From Calliphora vicina (Eukaryota > Arthropoda > Insecta > Diptera > Calliphoridae): 64,000 nucleotides of DNA. Below, piece by piece: positions 1-11,023 of this stretch. Numbering within the stretch: position 1 is the first letter of the stretch; each line of letters starts with the position of its first letter. The stretch covers positions 92,681,947 to 92,745,946 of the forward strand of contig NC_088784.1 in assembly GCF_958450345.1 (NCBI RefSeq), written 5' to 3'. The translations under genes and the position numbers were made by a program. Below the pieces are notes generated by a model that did no database searches, was not told the origin of the DNA, and worked only from the letters and a program-made list of their open reading frames with translations.

Positions 1-400
1 ATGTTTTTAATTGTTTTGTTGAATGTTCCGATAACCCCGCCCCTAGTATGGATATTGTAACCAAAAAACTAAAAAAGTAAATTTTTGGGATTTTGCAACA
101 CTTTTTTGGGAATTGCGGGATTCCTGATTACAAATTTTAAAATTTATTTTTACTTTTCCATTTGGAATAGATAAAACTATATAACTGTAGAATTTCATTA
201 CAAAATATTCATAAATAAAAATTTTATTTAAATTTGAAAGATTTGTATCTTTGCAAAAACCCATTAAAAAGCAATTTTTGTCATATTTTTCAAAAAAGTA
301 TTCCATGAATTTTTTAATTATCAAAAGTTATATATATTTTTGAAAAATAGACAAAATCCCCTATCCTTTAATGTATAACATGTCTATCTTATGTTTTTTT
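1..400 (-). repeat. Dispersed repeat R3, partial copy at window edge
   Basis: The reverse complement of about 1-375 aligns by eye with 25,735-26,075, including the shared words for 'attcctac', 'aaaaatcccaaaaatgg' and 'aatatccata'. It runs off the window start, so its full extent is unknown. An open frame across it (43-324, minus) is a by-product of the AT-rich repeat and resembles no protein. Confidence 0.7.
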
Positions 401-488
401 TACGTGGCAAATAAATTAGGGAAAACTTAAACTCGCAGAGAAATTACCTTTTCGCTCCATATTTCCCCTTGAAGCATAACATCAAGGT

Positions 489-931
489 GTGAAGCGTCAC
501 AAAGATGCATATCCATACCCCAAAGGGGTGCCTGGCAAAACAATTAAATACAAATCGATTGGCACAGTAACGAACAACGAACAAGCTGTCAATTATCCTA
601 CTGTATTTTTGAATTCATTGGAACCAGCCGGAATGCCACCACGTGTATTAAAATTGAAGTTTGGATCACAGATAATGCTTCTTCGCAACTTAAACTCGCC
701 AAAAAATTAATTGAGGCAAAAATCATCGTTGGCAGCTTCCAGGGCGTACTGATTTCATGCATACCGATAATTTCCAACGACTTACCATTTGAATTAAAGC
801 GGCTCCAGTTCCAGTTTCGCCTTACCTTTGCTATACCCATTAACAAAGCACAAGGTCAATCGTTGACTATTGCTGGCTTACATTTAGATAATTCAAACGA
901 ATCATTTGTGTTTGTTACATGTTCTCTGTGA
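489..931 (+). pseudogene. Helitron Pif1-type helicase, C-terminal remnant
   Basis: This is a decayed end of the Rep/helicase protein that autonomous Helitrons use for rolling-circle transposition. Frame 489-710 carries the typical YPTVFLNSLEPAGMPP and LKLKFGSQIMLLRNLN segments. A second frame continues to the stop at 929-931 with IEAKIIVGSFQG, FELKRLQFQFRLTFAIPINK and AQGQSLTIAGLHL, matching the final helicase motifs in which Pif1 proteins have INK-QGQ. A short deletion or frameshift near 700 removes the NGTRL segment. No Rep domain or Helitron termini are seen here. The family is clear; the copy is dead. Confidence 0.85.
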
Positions 932-1080
932 TGGTCTGGTATCTTGCTCCCACCAAATACAGAGAATTACCTTAGTGCCATAGATATTTGGATTTGGTGT
1001 CGATTTTCTTATCATTCGGGTTATCGTAATGGATCCATTTTTCTTCGCAAGTAATAATTCGGTGCAAAATGATTTTCTTT
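929..1080 (-). pseudogene. mariner transposase fragment
   Basis: The minus strand reads CDEK-WIHYDNP-like text around the first catalytic Asp, as in the better copy at 41,881-42,610, with which it shares a long stretch of nucleotides. It directly follows the helicase remnant and is cut by repeat R1 at 1,081. Confidence 0.7.
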
Positions 1081-1812
1081 TTATACCCTACACCACCATA
1101 GTGGGGAGGGTATTATGCGTTTGTGCAGATGTTTGTAACGCCCAAAAATATTAGTCTAACACCCACCTTAAAGTATACCGATCGACTTAGAATCACTTCC
1201 TGAGTCGATTAAACGATGTCCGTCCGTCCGTCCGTCTGGTCGGCTGGCTGGCTGTCCATGTAAACCTTGTGCGCAGAGTATTGCGATCAAATTAGGTACA
1301 TATTACTTTTTCGGCCCAAGGACCAAGCCTATTGAAACTGGCTGAAATCGGTCCATTATTTCACCTAGCCCCAATACAAATGTCCTTCCGAAATTGGACT
1401 TTATCGGTCATAAATGTTTAATTTATAAATGTATCTCCACAAATTGCGCTCCAAATAAGTTCTATATACACAAAATTCATGTCACCAAATTTTGTTACGA
1501 TCGGTCCATAATTAGTCATAGCTCCCATATAGACCCGCTTCCGAAAATCCCTTTAACGTGCATAAATCGCTTAAAAATGTTGGTATACTCACAAAATTCA
1601 ACATAGTAAACTTTTATATAGACACAAATCACACGACCTAATTTCATGGTTATCGGTCCATAATTGGTCATAGCCCCCATATAAGGCCCACTTCCGAAAA
1701 TCACTTAAAAATATAAATTATTGAAATTTTTAAAGAAAAATATTTTTACTCTTTTACTTAGTGTAGGGTATTATATGGTCGGGCTTGACCGACCATACTT
1801 TCTTACTTGTTT
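1081..1812 (-). repeat. Dispersed repeat R1, full-length copy
   Basis: It begins TATACCCTACACCACC and ends GTGTAGGGTATTATATGG then a hairpin (GGTCGGGCTTGACCGACC) and CTTACTTGTT. Inside are a CCGTCCGTCCGTC run near 1,220 and two direct copies of a segment with 'cttccgaaaatc' near 1,540 and 1,690. The short inverted ends and hairpin suggest a mobile element with no protein of its own. Other copies lie at 10.5, 29.5, 32.5, 44.3, 48.2 and 56.2 kb. Confidence 0.85.
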
Positions 1813-1859
1813 TATCTAATTTTTTTGGCTACCTTAGTTTCAATGTGTTTACTATTGAA

Positions 1860-2600
1860 TGGCATTAAAATTTTTGAAATCGGAGTTAACAAAAAGTTGG
1901 ACTTTTAGCCGATGAAATTGAGATATGAGCCACCGTGCGCCGCGGAATTCATGGCGTCAAAGCTGTCATATACGAGCTGCTATCAAATGCATCTCCTCGT
2001 ATTTTCTAAGATCTTCTCTGACATGCCTCGGAGGAGACTCGAAATGTGGGATGTTGAAGTTTGGATGACTCCTCCGGTGACATCCAAGAAGTAACTGTTG
2101 CATGACGTTATGTCCCCTGACCGGTAGAACCTTAGTTTCCTCGTGAACATTGTGTTCGGAGGTATTTACGTAATTGAAAACACATTTTTGTTATTTTTTT
2201 TGTTTCAATTACGAAAATTATCTATTCAATAATTTTTGTATTTGAAATTCAACCAATAACGAAAATTGTATATTCAATTGTCAAAATAATCAAATTCAAA
2301 ACTCAAAATTCAATAGAAAATATCAAGAAATTTTGTTTTTGAGCAAATGAATACTTGATTTAATTATGAAATAATTGAAACCAGTTCAATATGTGACAAA
2401 TATTTGAATTGAAACGGTTTAAGAAATAGTTTTTTCTGTGTAGAGCAGCATAGTAAACCACTTGCCGGGAAATCGTCTTGTAGATTGCTAGCAAGGTTTG
2501 TTCATACCCCAAGTGCTGCCTGCTGGTGCCTTGAGGAACTAGTTCCTATTTCGGAGTTTATGCTTGATTGCAGTGCCGTGTGCTGAGGAGGTAAAAAGGC
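1860..2600. other. Unidentified GC-richer remnant split by a MITE
   Basis: The parts 1,915-2,165 and 2,444-2,600 are clearly less AT-rich than their surroundings and contain no long frame. They read like an old retroelement segment. The palindromic MITE fragment at 2,170-2,443 separates them. I could not assign a family. Confidence 0.35.
2170..2443 (+). repeat. Palindromic MITE, one arm plus centre
   Basis: It matches the right arm of the complete palindrome at 49,514-49,973 through the same TTTTTTCTGTGTA end. The left arm is missing except for about 50 bp at the centre, so this copy has lost most of its fold-back. Confidence 0.85.
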
Positions 2601-2619
2601 TATCAAAAGTTATACCCAA

Positions 2620-2880
2620 GATTTTCACCTAATTCGTCCAGGTGAAGAGTGTTGCCGATAACTTCGTTGGTGATAGGTGCAGGTTCATGCATTGAAGAAA
2701 TTGTGTATTTCGTTGAGATAACATTGGTTTTGGTGTCGATTCGGCTGTTTGACCGGGCTTTACAAACGCTCTCTTACGCGTCGGGTTATCGTATTGGATC
2801 CATTTTACATCACAAGTAATGATTCGATGCAAAAATCTTCGTAGAGCAAAAATCGGTAACAAATTATTCCGCATGAAATA
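2620..2880 (-). pseudogene. mariner transposase fragment
   Basis: The minus frame contains RRFLHRIITCDVKWIQYDNP followed by a VKPGQTAES segment, the usual neighbourhood of the first catalytic Asp in mariner transposases. Frame breaks and loss of the second and third Asp segments show it is dead. Confidence 0.85.
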
Positions 2881-2999
2881 GTTACGAGTATTCCATGATC
2901 TTCACAAATAGCAAAACCAATCTGATCATTTCCAAAAGTAAGAATCTTTCGATAGGAAGATATATTTTGGATCGGCTTTATGATATACATATTTAAGCG

Positions 3000-4617
3000 T
3001 TAGCTTTACGCAGTCAGTCTCTCTCGATCTAAAATATGAAATCATCTACTATTTTTATGTATCTTTAAGACCATTATAAATATCTCGTTTGTGTATTGAG
3101 TGCATGCTGCTATTTATGTGTCCTCTTCTGTATAAACCATAGCAAATTTATTTTAAACTATTTAATTTCCCTTTTATTTGGCCAATTGAATTGGAATTGA
3201 ATTGAATTCAAGTAAGGCATTCACTTGTTATATTATTTTTTCTGTTTGTTTTATATTAAAGTGTGATTTTTTTTGGAATATTAATTAAAATGCATGGTTA
3301 TAAACGAGACGTGTGTGTTTTTAGTTTATAAATATATGTATATTTTTTTAATATTTTCTTTTTTACCTTTAATGTACGAACAAAAAAAAAAAAAAAATAC
3401 AACAAGCGTAAACAAATTAATTAGAAATCGTCAATAATTTCTTGCATTTTCATTAACACACTGCAAAAAGTTTAAAGTGAAATTTTTGTTTACAAAAAAA
3501 ACATATTTATTTATTTAAATGCTATGATTTTGATTTCGGATGTGTGTCTGTCTCTTCGCATACAGCAATTGAAAGTTGTAAATGAGTTTTAATTTTTACC
3601 AAAAACTTATTCATTACATTTCATTTTGAAAACTAATAGATATTGGCAGCCATAAGCTGGAATATCAGGAAGGAAGTTTAATTTAACAAAAAAAATAAAG
3701 ATTTAAAAAACAAAAAATAAATAAAAACAATTCATGAGACTTAAATAAATGTGATGGCAAACATTTCTTAAATTAAACTGGTTGTTGTTGGTGTTTATTT
3801 CTTCGCAAATTCATTAATAATTTTCTCTGCTGATCTCAGCTGTCCATGCAAGTGTTTGGGAGTTTTGTTGCAGTTTTACGAAAATCTAGTCTTTAAGATC
3901 AAGTTAATGCAACAACTTGTTGCTTGCTGCCATATTGAGCGTTTGTTTGGATACAGGAAGTCGAAAAAAGCGTTGTTAAACGTTGCAACAAAAAAGCGGT
4001 TTCTGCTACAATTATTATATACTATTAATTTTGTTTTTATGTGTTCACTTTTTATATATTTTTATTACTACATCTGGGTAGTTCAAACTATTGCTAAAAA
4101 GCGTAACTTTAAGCTTAATTTTGAAAGGGGAGAAAAAAAGCTACGTATTACCTAAGGTTGTTATTTCTCTGGAGTTTTCCCGTTCCCTCGAAATATTTAA
4201 ACAATCTGTTCTTCAACGGAAATTTCCCAACATTTTTCAATACTTTATTAAAACATTTAATAAGTCAGACTAAGTTAAATCTGGAATAAATTCGTAATTC
4301 GAATAGCTGAATAGCAACGTAGGAATGAATAGCACATAGGAATAGCAACGGACCAAAGACACCTAAAATGGAGCAAAGACATTTAAAATTTGTAAACGGT
4401 TGAAAATTTTTAAGATTTTTCTAAACTCACATCATTTTAATATATTCTTAAAGCTCTTGATAGCGGCGTATTTATCTCTTAGAGTTATTGACTTATTTAA
4501 AAATTCAAATTACAAAATTTCACCATAACTTGGTCCAGTTTTATTCTGTTAAACAATAATTAAGAAAATCACATGAAAATATGAATGATTTTGAATTTAA
4601 AAATTAAGAAAATGTTG
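3000..4617. other. AT-rich stretch without recognised feature
   Basis: Homopolymer A/T runs are frequent. An open frame at 3,856-4,155 has no recognisable domain and ordinary AT-rich composition. No repeat shared with the rest of the window was noticed. Confidence 0.5.
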
Positions 4618-4782
4618 TACAAAGCCTTGTCAATAAGTCCATGACTTTTTGAATGAGAGTCTATATATTAGAGTTCGACTAATGATCGTTCGATTAATCG
4701 AATAATTTCTTACGAATAATTATTCGAACAATTTAAAAATGGACATTTTCGAATAACGAATAATTCGAACAATTTTATGTAG

Positions 4783-5757
4783 AACAAGTAAGAGAGCTAT
4801 ATTCGGTTGTGCCGAATCTTATATACCCTTCACCAAATTATACTTAAAAATATTTTTTTTTTAAATATTTTTATTTAAACAAAATCAAAATTAAAATTTT
4901 TAGACAATTGGCAAATTGGAATGCATTTTCTACCCTGCCAAGGGCGTCATCAACAATCTTCATTGTCAAGGTCTATTTGTAAATATCATCTATTTAACTT
5001 ACTATTATTAGGAATTAGAATATGGGAAGCCTAATTCATATTTATATTATTTGTAAATTAGACGAAATTTCAAATATTTTTATTATATATGTGTATTCTT
5101 ATTATTACAAATTTATCATTTTATTAGTGTTGGTGTAGTAAGTTAAATAGATGATATTTACAAATAGACCTTGACAATCAAAATCAAAATTTTTTAAAAA
5201 AAAAATTTTTTTCCAAATTGTTTTGGAAAATTTTTTTTTTAAATTTCTTTAATTAATTTTATTGGAAAAAGAATTTATGACAAAAAAAAAATTTTTGATG
5301 AAAAAAAAATGCAGGTTAAAAAATATTTTTTTCCGATTTTGACCCATTGAATGTCCAACTTACTATGGTCTTATATACGTCGTTCCAAAGGCCTTTGAAA
5401 TATCTATCATTAGATATCCATATTGTCTATATTAATGACTTAGTAATCCAGATATAGGTAAAAAATCCAAGTTTTTTCCTTATATCTCAGCCATTTGTGG
5501 ACCGATTTTCTCGATTTTAAATAGCGACCTAGCCGGAAGAATTTCGGAGATATTGATGTGTATGTAAGTTATTTGGGGGCTTCGGAAAGTTGATTTCAAC
5601 ACACAGACGGACAGACGGACATGGCTATATCGATTCCGCTATCTATAACGATCCAGAATATATATACTTTATGGGGTCGCAAATGAAAAATGTGGAAATT
5701 AAAAACGGAATGACAAACTTATATATACCCTTGCCACTCATGGTGAAGGGTATAATA
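4783..5757 (+). repeat. Dispersed repeat R2, near-complete copy
   Basis: It starts AACAAGTAAGAGAGCTATAT with a hairpin TTCGGTTGTGCCGAA and ends in GGTGAAGGGTATAATA. The motifs CAGACGGACAGACGGACATG and 'gctatatcgattccgctatc' near its right end are typical. It sits within the hAT and contains a MITE at 4,962-5,178. Confidence 0.85.
4962..5178. mobile_element. MITE with 43-bp perfect inverted repeats
   Basis: Bases 4,962-5,004 and 5,136-5,178 are exact reverse complements over 43 bp (outer end ATTGTCAAGGTCTATTTG). About 130 bp of AT-rich sequence lies between. No coding potential and no obvious target duplication. The perfect arms suggest a young insertion into R2. Confidence 0.9.
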
Positions 5758-5859
5758 ATCGAATAAAACGAATAAATGCACATACATTTTTCATAATTTC
5801 AAATTTAAATAAGTAGTAAGACTCACAAAAATTGTATTGTTTCTGAAATTCGACAAATA

Positions 5860-6440
5860 ACTAAAGACAAAGGGACTTTCGATCACTGTAGATGAGTGCT
5901 CCGATAGCTCCTTCTATAAATATATAAATATTACTGCAAGAACTAACAATTCTAGAAACAAATCTTTCAAAATTTTTAATTCAGGACTTGAACCAATGAA
6001 AATAAAAGGTACGGAATAAAATATTTGTTATTTAGCTGGCGAAATATTAGAAGAATCGCAATTAATAATCAAAATATTAACTTAGATTAAAGTGGAGTTG
6101 AATGTGATGGAGAATGTGATTTTGAAACGGTCGTCAAAAGTGATATTGAGGATGACATTTATATTGATTACATTGAAATAGATGAAGGCCATGATCTTAA
6201 AATATATGTATATAAGTGATGTTATTAACCGCGTACGTAAGTGTTGCAAAATATTTAATAAATCGAATGATAAACACAAATATTGCAAACTAACGTTTTG
6301 TTGCATGAAAAGCATGGAGTTCGTCTTATACATGATTTTGTTCTTAATACGTTTATATTGTATTTGAATTCAGTCCAACTAGTTCAAATTTTTTAAAGCA
6401 GTGCTCCAAAACGGAAACTAAAGGGTTTGCTACTCAATTG
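5860..6440 (+). pseudogene. hAT transposase remnant
   Basis: Around 5,878-5,990 one frame reads LSITVDECSDSSFYKYINIT, resembling the first catalytic Asp region of hAT transposases (pattern TxDEWTxxxxxxYLNIT). Near 6,200-6,300 VINRVRKCCKIFNKS resembles the later conserved stretch. Stops and frameshifts separate the pieces and no dimerisation domain is visible. It belongs to the hAT element around it. Confidence 0.75.
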
Positions 6441-6499
6441 TTTTGTAGATTGTTCGGGAGTTAATCTGATCGAATAATTCGAATACCCTACTATATATC

Positions 6500-7140
6500 C
6501 TTGTCCAACGATTCTAAATTTTTTTTCAAAAAAATAAGATTTGTTTATATTTCCACCGATACATTTCTTCAGGTTTTGAAACACTTGAGTTTTTGCCAAA
6601 TGCGATCGTTTTATTTTCAAATCCTCATTAAATCGACCATTGATTGTCTTACCATTTTGAAGATAGTCAATATGAATTATACCTCGTGCATCCCAAAAAA
6701 CGGTTTGGCTGACAACGGTTTGACTTGGTCTTCCTTGGCGCCGACTTACTCCGAGAAACCCACAGTTTTAAGTGCTGTGTGATCTCTGATGTGTTGTGGT
6801 GGATAAACGTTTCGTCCACGGTTACAAAACGGTTCTGATAATCATCAATATTGCTGTTGAACAATGCCACACACCCCTGTGAAGTTGACACACGATTGCG
6901 TTTGTGGTCGATTGTGAGCAAACGCGATACCCATCTAGCGGAATGATTTCTCATTCAAAATGTGATAGCTTACACAATCTATCGAACTTTCAATATCCAA
7001 TCGAGAATTTTTAAAATTATTTTTACAGACATTTACTGGGCGTGCAGAACTTTCAGCATCTTGCCTGCTTGTACGGCCACAACGGAATTCGGTAAAACAA
7101 TTTTTTACCATTTAAATTGATGGTGCAAAGTTCACATAGT
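6500..7140 (-). pseudogene. mariner transposase pseudogene (mauritiana-like)
   Basis: Reading leftwards, broken frames give a TEFRCGRTSRQDAESSARPV-like DNA-binding portion, then ARWVSRLLTIDHKRNRV, FVTVDETFIHHNTSE with the first catalytic Asp, and IDYLQNGKTINGRFNED. After HLAKTQVFQ it jumps to a C-terminal-like KCIGGN segment, so the second and third Asp regions are deleted. It is the coding remnant of the element at 4,620-7,358. Confidence 0.85.
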
Positions 7141-7479
7141 ATCAAGCCAAATGTTCAGACGAAATTTACTTTTTTCCAATTTTTCCTCAAGTCAAGGCGT
7201 AGTCTGCTATCAATGGCCATCAAACATAAACCAAATGAGGCAGATGTTCAAATTTTGACAGGAGTCAACTGACAGATACTGCTGACAGCATCAGTGTTGC
7301 CCTTTCTGCTAAGAGCCAGGAAAATAAAAGAAGTCGCGGACTTATTGACAAACCCTTGTAGGTAGTGCTTATTTAAAGTTTTTCACGATAGACCTTTTCG
7401 GATAAACCAAATTACTCCCAGAACACATTTGACGGTATTATATTAGAACATTATGGTGTAAACAACAATTTTTTGTTTT

Positions 7480-7965
7480 GAAAATGTCGAATTTTGTGCC
7501 AACATTCGAGCAGCAGGATTATTCATCCAATTGGGTACCATACGAATTGAAGGCGAGAGTACTTGAAATATGATTTTGCATGTCCCAAATGAAGTTTGAA
7601 CGTTATAAAATAAAATCATTTTTGCATGGAATCATTACTTGCGATGAAAATTGATCCATTACAATAACCCGAAGCGTAAGAGATCGGCCAAATATCCATA
7701 GCGATCCGTATTTGGTGGTACCAAAAGGGTCCTATCTATTATGAGCTGTAATATTCCATCATGAAAACGCTCGCCCACATTATGCAATACCTGTTAAGAT
7801 ACTTTTCATGAACAGAGTATCTTAAATTGGCTTGATTCGTTCTTGACCTCAAAAGATGAGCAGTTCTTTTGGCTCGGAATCCATATGTTGTTAGAAGGAT
7901 AGGAAAAAGTCAATAGCTAGCAATAGCCAATACTTTGAATAAATTCACATTGTACAAATGTTTGA
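7480..7965 (+). pseudogene. mariner transposase remnant (irritans-like)
   Basis: Frame pieces show WVPYELKARVLEI and then HGIITCDEN-SITITRSVRD, the first Asp region disrupted by single-base changes. Part of a KTL-PHPPYSPD-type segment may be scrambled after 7,740, where the nucleotides resemble the reverse of 41,990-42,060. It is heavily decayed. Confidence 0.7.
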
Positions 7966-8649
7966 AAATAAAAACTAAGGATTTGGAAAAATCCCGCAAT
8001 TTTAAGTCATACTAAAATAAATATAAATAGATATCTGGTACTAGAAAGTCATAGACAATTTCAATTCAGTATCAATTCTCACTAGCTTCATCTCGCCTTT
8101 TGTAAGGATTATTAAACTTGTTTTATATATATTAAACTTCAAATGAAAGTTTGCACCTTCCTGGTTTTTATATACATTTTGGTTTACTTATATTTGATGG
8201 AAGAAATGTCCAATATTTTTGATGGACATGTTTATATAGTATGTATTTCAGTAGTTGACAGGAGCCACATGGCTGGCTAACACTACTAACACAAATTATA
8301 TAATTTATACAATTTTTAATTGAAAACTAATTATGGATAACATACATATCTATCTCAAATTAATAATTTTGGTGAAAAGTTTTAAGTTTCAACACAAATT
8401 TTTAATCTCAAAAATTGAGGAAATTAAAGCAAATAATTAACAAGTTAAGTAACAACTTTTTAATGCGAGTATTGCATTAGTAATATAACAATAAATTAGA
8501 AAATATTTAGAAGTAAAAATAAATTAAAGAAAACGTAAGTAATCGTATGATATACATACATATTGTGTTAGGTCATGAACCTTTTCACTTTTCTGTAGAC
8601 AAATAATCAAATAATGTGTACAAATGAAAGATAAAACATACATATAAAC
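7966..8649. other. AT-rich stretch without recognised feature
   Basis: No coding frame, repeat end or shared block noticed. Confidence 0.5.
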
Positions 8650-8942
8650 TATAAATTATATGCAGTTACCTTACTAAACACTAGATTTGTCATTCGAATA
8701 AAAATTATTCGAATAATCGAGGTAAAAATTATTCGAATGAAAAAAATTTTCAGTTCAGAATAAAAAATTATTCGTAAAATTATATTATATTCATTCGAAT
8801 AAAAACAAATACGTACTCGAATAAATTTATTTTCAAGCTAAAATATTAAAAATTCGAGATAAAAGATAATTTTTATTCGAATGATAAAAATTTGCAGTTC
8901 AGAATAAAAAAATATTCGTAAAATTTTATTCATTCGAATAAA
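8650..8942 (+). repeat. Direct repeat copy 1 (TCGAATAA-rich element end)
   Basis: The block starting 'tataaattatatgcagttac' recurs at 9,275. Each copy has CATTCGAATAAAAATTATTC near its start and several further ATTCGAATAA words. Confidence 0.85.
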
Positions 8943-9778
8943 AACAAATTTTTAAAAAATAAATTATATAGAAAGAAATATAGAAGAAAAAAATATCAAA
9001 TAATATCAAAAAACCAACAATTTATAGTGCCAAACAAACTTTTGAGTAAACAATCTTGGGATTTCAAGAATATAATGTCAATTATTCGTTTTGGAAAAGT
9101 AATCGTTTTTGAAATCATTCGATTTAGAGAACATGGGGTATTATTTGTACAAATTTTAAACATAACTATGTGTGGAAATGAAATTAATTATAAAGAAGTA
9201 TTTCAATAGTGCATATTTTTTGTATTTTTCTTCATTGTTAACCAACAAATTATCAGAAATTTTCGGGATTTTTTTATAAATTATATGCAGTTACCTTACT
9301 AAACACTAGAGTTGTCATTCGAATAAAAATTATTCGAATAATCGAGGTAAAAATTATTCGAATGATCGAGGTAAAAATTATTCGAATGAAAAAAATTTTC
9401 ATTTCAGAATAAAAAATTATTCGTAAAATTATATTATATTCATTCGAATAAAAACAAATACGTACTCGAATAAATTTATGTTCAAGATAAAATATTAAAA
9501 ATTCGAGATAAAAATTAATTTTTATTCGAATGAAAAAAATTTGCAGTTCAGAATAAAAAAATATTCGTAAAATTTTATTCATTCGAATATTTGTTTTTAT
9601 TTTCATACTAAAATTTTAAAATTACGAGTAAGCAATATTCGTATTTTTTTTTAAAAATTATTCGAATAAAAATTTTTATTCGTTCGAATAATCAAAGAAT
9701 CTTAAACATGTAATTGATCTCCAATAAAAAAAAAGAAATTATTCGATTAAAATTAAACTCGAATAATTGACAATCCCA
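8685..9778. mobile_element. TCGAATAA-rich element, hAT-like ends, internally duplicated
   Basis: The left end reads TAGA-TTGTCATTCGAATA (also at 9,308 with GTTGTC) and the right end reversed reads TGGGATTGTCAATTATTCGA. Flanks CTAAACAC and TAAAACAC are only a rough 8-bp match. No transposase is recognisable; the 9,027-9,207 frame has no domain. Assignment to hAT is inference from terminal sequence. Confidence 0.5.
9275..9590 (+). repeat. Direct repeat copy 2 with extra 24-bp unit
   Basis: It is nearly identical to 8,650-8,942 at an offset of about 625 bp, but carries a second copy of ATCGAGGTAAAAATTATTCG near 9,365. The long minus-strand frame through it is a repeat artefact. Confidence 0.85.
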
Positions 9779-9789
9779 TAAAACACCGC

Positions 9790-10460
9790 CTTTAACATGA
9801 ATTCCAATCAATTTGAATTTCAAGTGCGTGTGCCATCACTAACACTAAACATAAATAAGGTTTTTTTCTTGATGAGAAAGAAAGAAATTAACAAACATAC
9901 AAAAAATTACATTCAAACTTGTTTTAGTTTTTTTTTTATTCAATAATTTTGATGTTAAAAACAATAGCTATGAGTAGTAAATGTTCATGTTCATTCACTT
10001 CATTTGCCATAAAAATAAATTTAAGGTGAAAATTTCTTTTTAATAATTTTTTTTGAATTGAATGGAATTGTAAAGCAACAATAATACAACTAATATAATT
10101 ATGAATGTTCATACTAATGTTTGTTTATTAAACGTCATTGATACGAGTATTTATTTCAACCTTAACAAATAAAAAGAATTATGGTCATGTTGTTTTGTAT
10201 TGGAAAAAATTGTTATTGCTTAAGTCTTTTGTTTTTTATGTGAGGTAATACGCATTTGTATTTATTTATTTATTGAACTTAATATGGAATTTTCAAAGTA
10301 ATACCGTGTTATTAAAGCAAATATATTACAAAATTGCAACATAGATAATAAGAAAGTTAATTAAGTTAAAAATACTTTTATATTTAAACGCTTTTTTTGG
10401 TACGTACTTTTTTACTATTTATTCTAAAAATATTTTTAACTAAGATCGATATTTGTTGCA
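9790..10460. other. AT-rich stretch without recognised feature
   Basis: Nothing but A/T-rich sequence and short simple runs seen. Confidence 0.5.
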
Positions 10461-10462
10461 TT

Positions 10463-10530
10463 CACAAGGTATCCTAATATGTCATATTGTCATAATGTTG
10501 TAATATTTCACAATTGTTTAGGATAGTTTG
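10463..10530 (+). repeat. End fragment of the ATT-targeting TIR family
   Basis: It shares CATATTGTCATAATG and the adjoining 'tcacaaggt..ctaatatgt' and 'atatttcacaatt' blocks with the right end of the element at 60,830-62,125, read in reverse. Only the end is present. Confidence 0.6.
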
Positions 10531-10547
10531 AAGCAAAAACTATCCTA

Positions 10548-11007
10548 AACAAGTAAGAAAGTATTGTCGGGTTACCCTACACTAAGTAAATGAGCAAAAA
10601 CATTTTTCTTTTAAAATATAAATAATTTATATTCGTGAGTGATTTTCGGAAGTTAGTCTTACATGGGAGCTATGACCAATTATGGACTGATTACCATGAA
10701 ATTAGGTCATGTGATTTGTTTCTATATGAGTGTTATTTATCATATTTAAGAGATTTATGCACTTTAAAGTGATTTTCGGAAGCGGGCCTTATATGGGAGC
10801 TATGACAAATTATGGACCGAACATAATAAAATTTGGTGACATGAATTCCGTATTAATAAAACTTATTTGGAGCAAAATTTGACCGATAAAGTCCAATTTC
10901 GAGAGGGGGGTTAGGTGATGTAATGTACCGATTCCAGCCCATTTCAATAGGCTTCCTTGGACCGAAAAAATGCTATGTACTAAATTTTATCTAAATATCT
11001 TCATTTT
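10548..11007 (+). repeat. Dispersed repeat R1, truncated
   Basis: It starts AACAAGTAAGAAAGTATTG, has the twin 'gtgattttcggaag' blocks, and stops after AATATCTTC without the CCGTCC run and the GGTGTAGGGTATA end. A hAT element begins 17 bp further on. Confidence 0.85.
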
Positions 11008-11023
11008 ACATGTGTACAATAAC

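Larger units (their letters stand above)
4669..6490 (+). mobile_element. hAT element with perfect 8-bp target duplication
   Basis: CTATATAT is present at 4,661-4,668 and again at 6,491-6,498. The termini are TAGAGTTCGACTAATG and, reversed, TAGGGTATTCGAATTA. The subterminal sequence is rich in TCGAATAA. It carries a hAT transposase remnant and is interrupted by repeat R2. The duplication lies in the mariner, so the hAT inserted later. Confidence 0.9.
4620..7358 (-). mobile_element. mariner element with both terminal inverted repeats, interrupted by a hAT
   Basis: The left end is TACAAAGCCTTGTCAATAAG and the right end, read on the minus strand, is TACAAGGGTTTGTCAATAAG. Similarity continues some 10 bp further in. 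TA dinucleotides at 4,618-4,619 and 7,359-7,360 fit the mariner target duplication. The remains of the transposase lie at 6,500-7,140. A hAT element (4,669-6,490) is inserted close to the left end. Confidence 0.85.

Noticed and set aside
1516..1704. A 62-codon frame present in three places (also 44,355-44,543 and 48,283-48,471) with very similar products
   Set aside because: It starts at GTG, not ATG, spans the internal direct duplication of repeat R1 and exists only because the R1 copies are similar. No codon bias or domain.
3856..4155. 99-codon plus-strand frame
   Set aside because: Low-complexity, hydrophobic, AT-driven sequence with no recognisable domain or repeat in the window.
9274..9606. 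110-codon minus-strand frame rich in Ile and Phe
   Set aside because: Lies wholly in the TCGAATAA repeat; the product simply reflects the repeated words.
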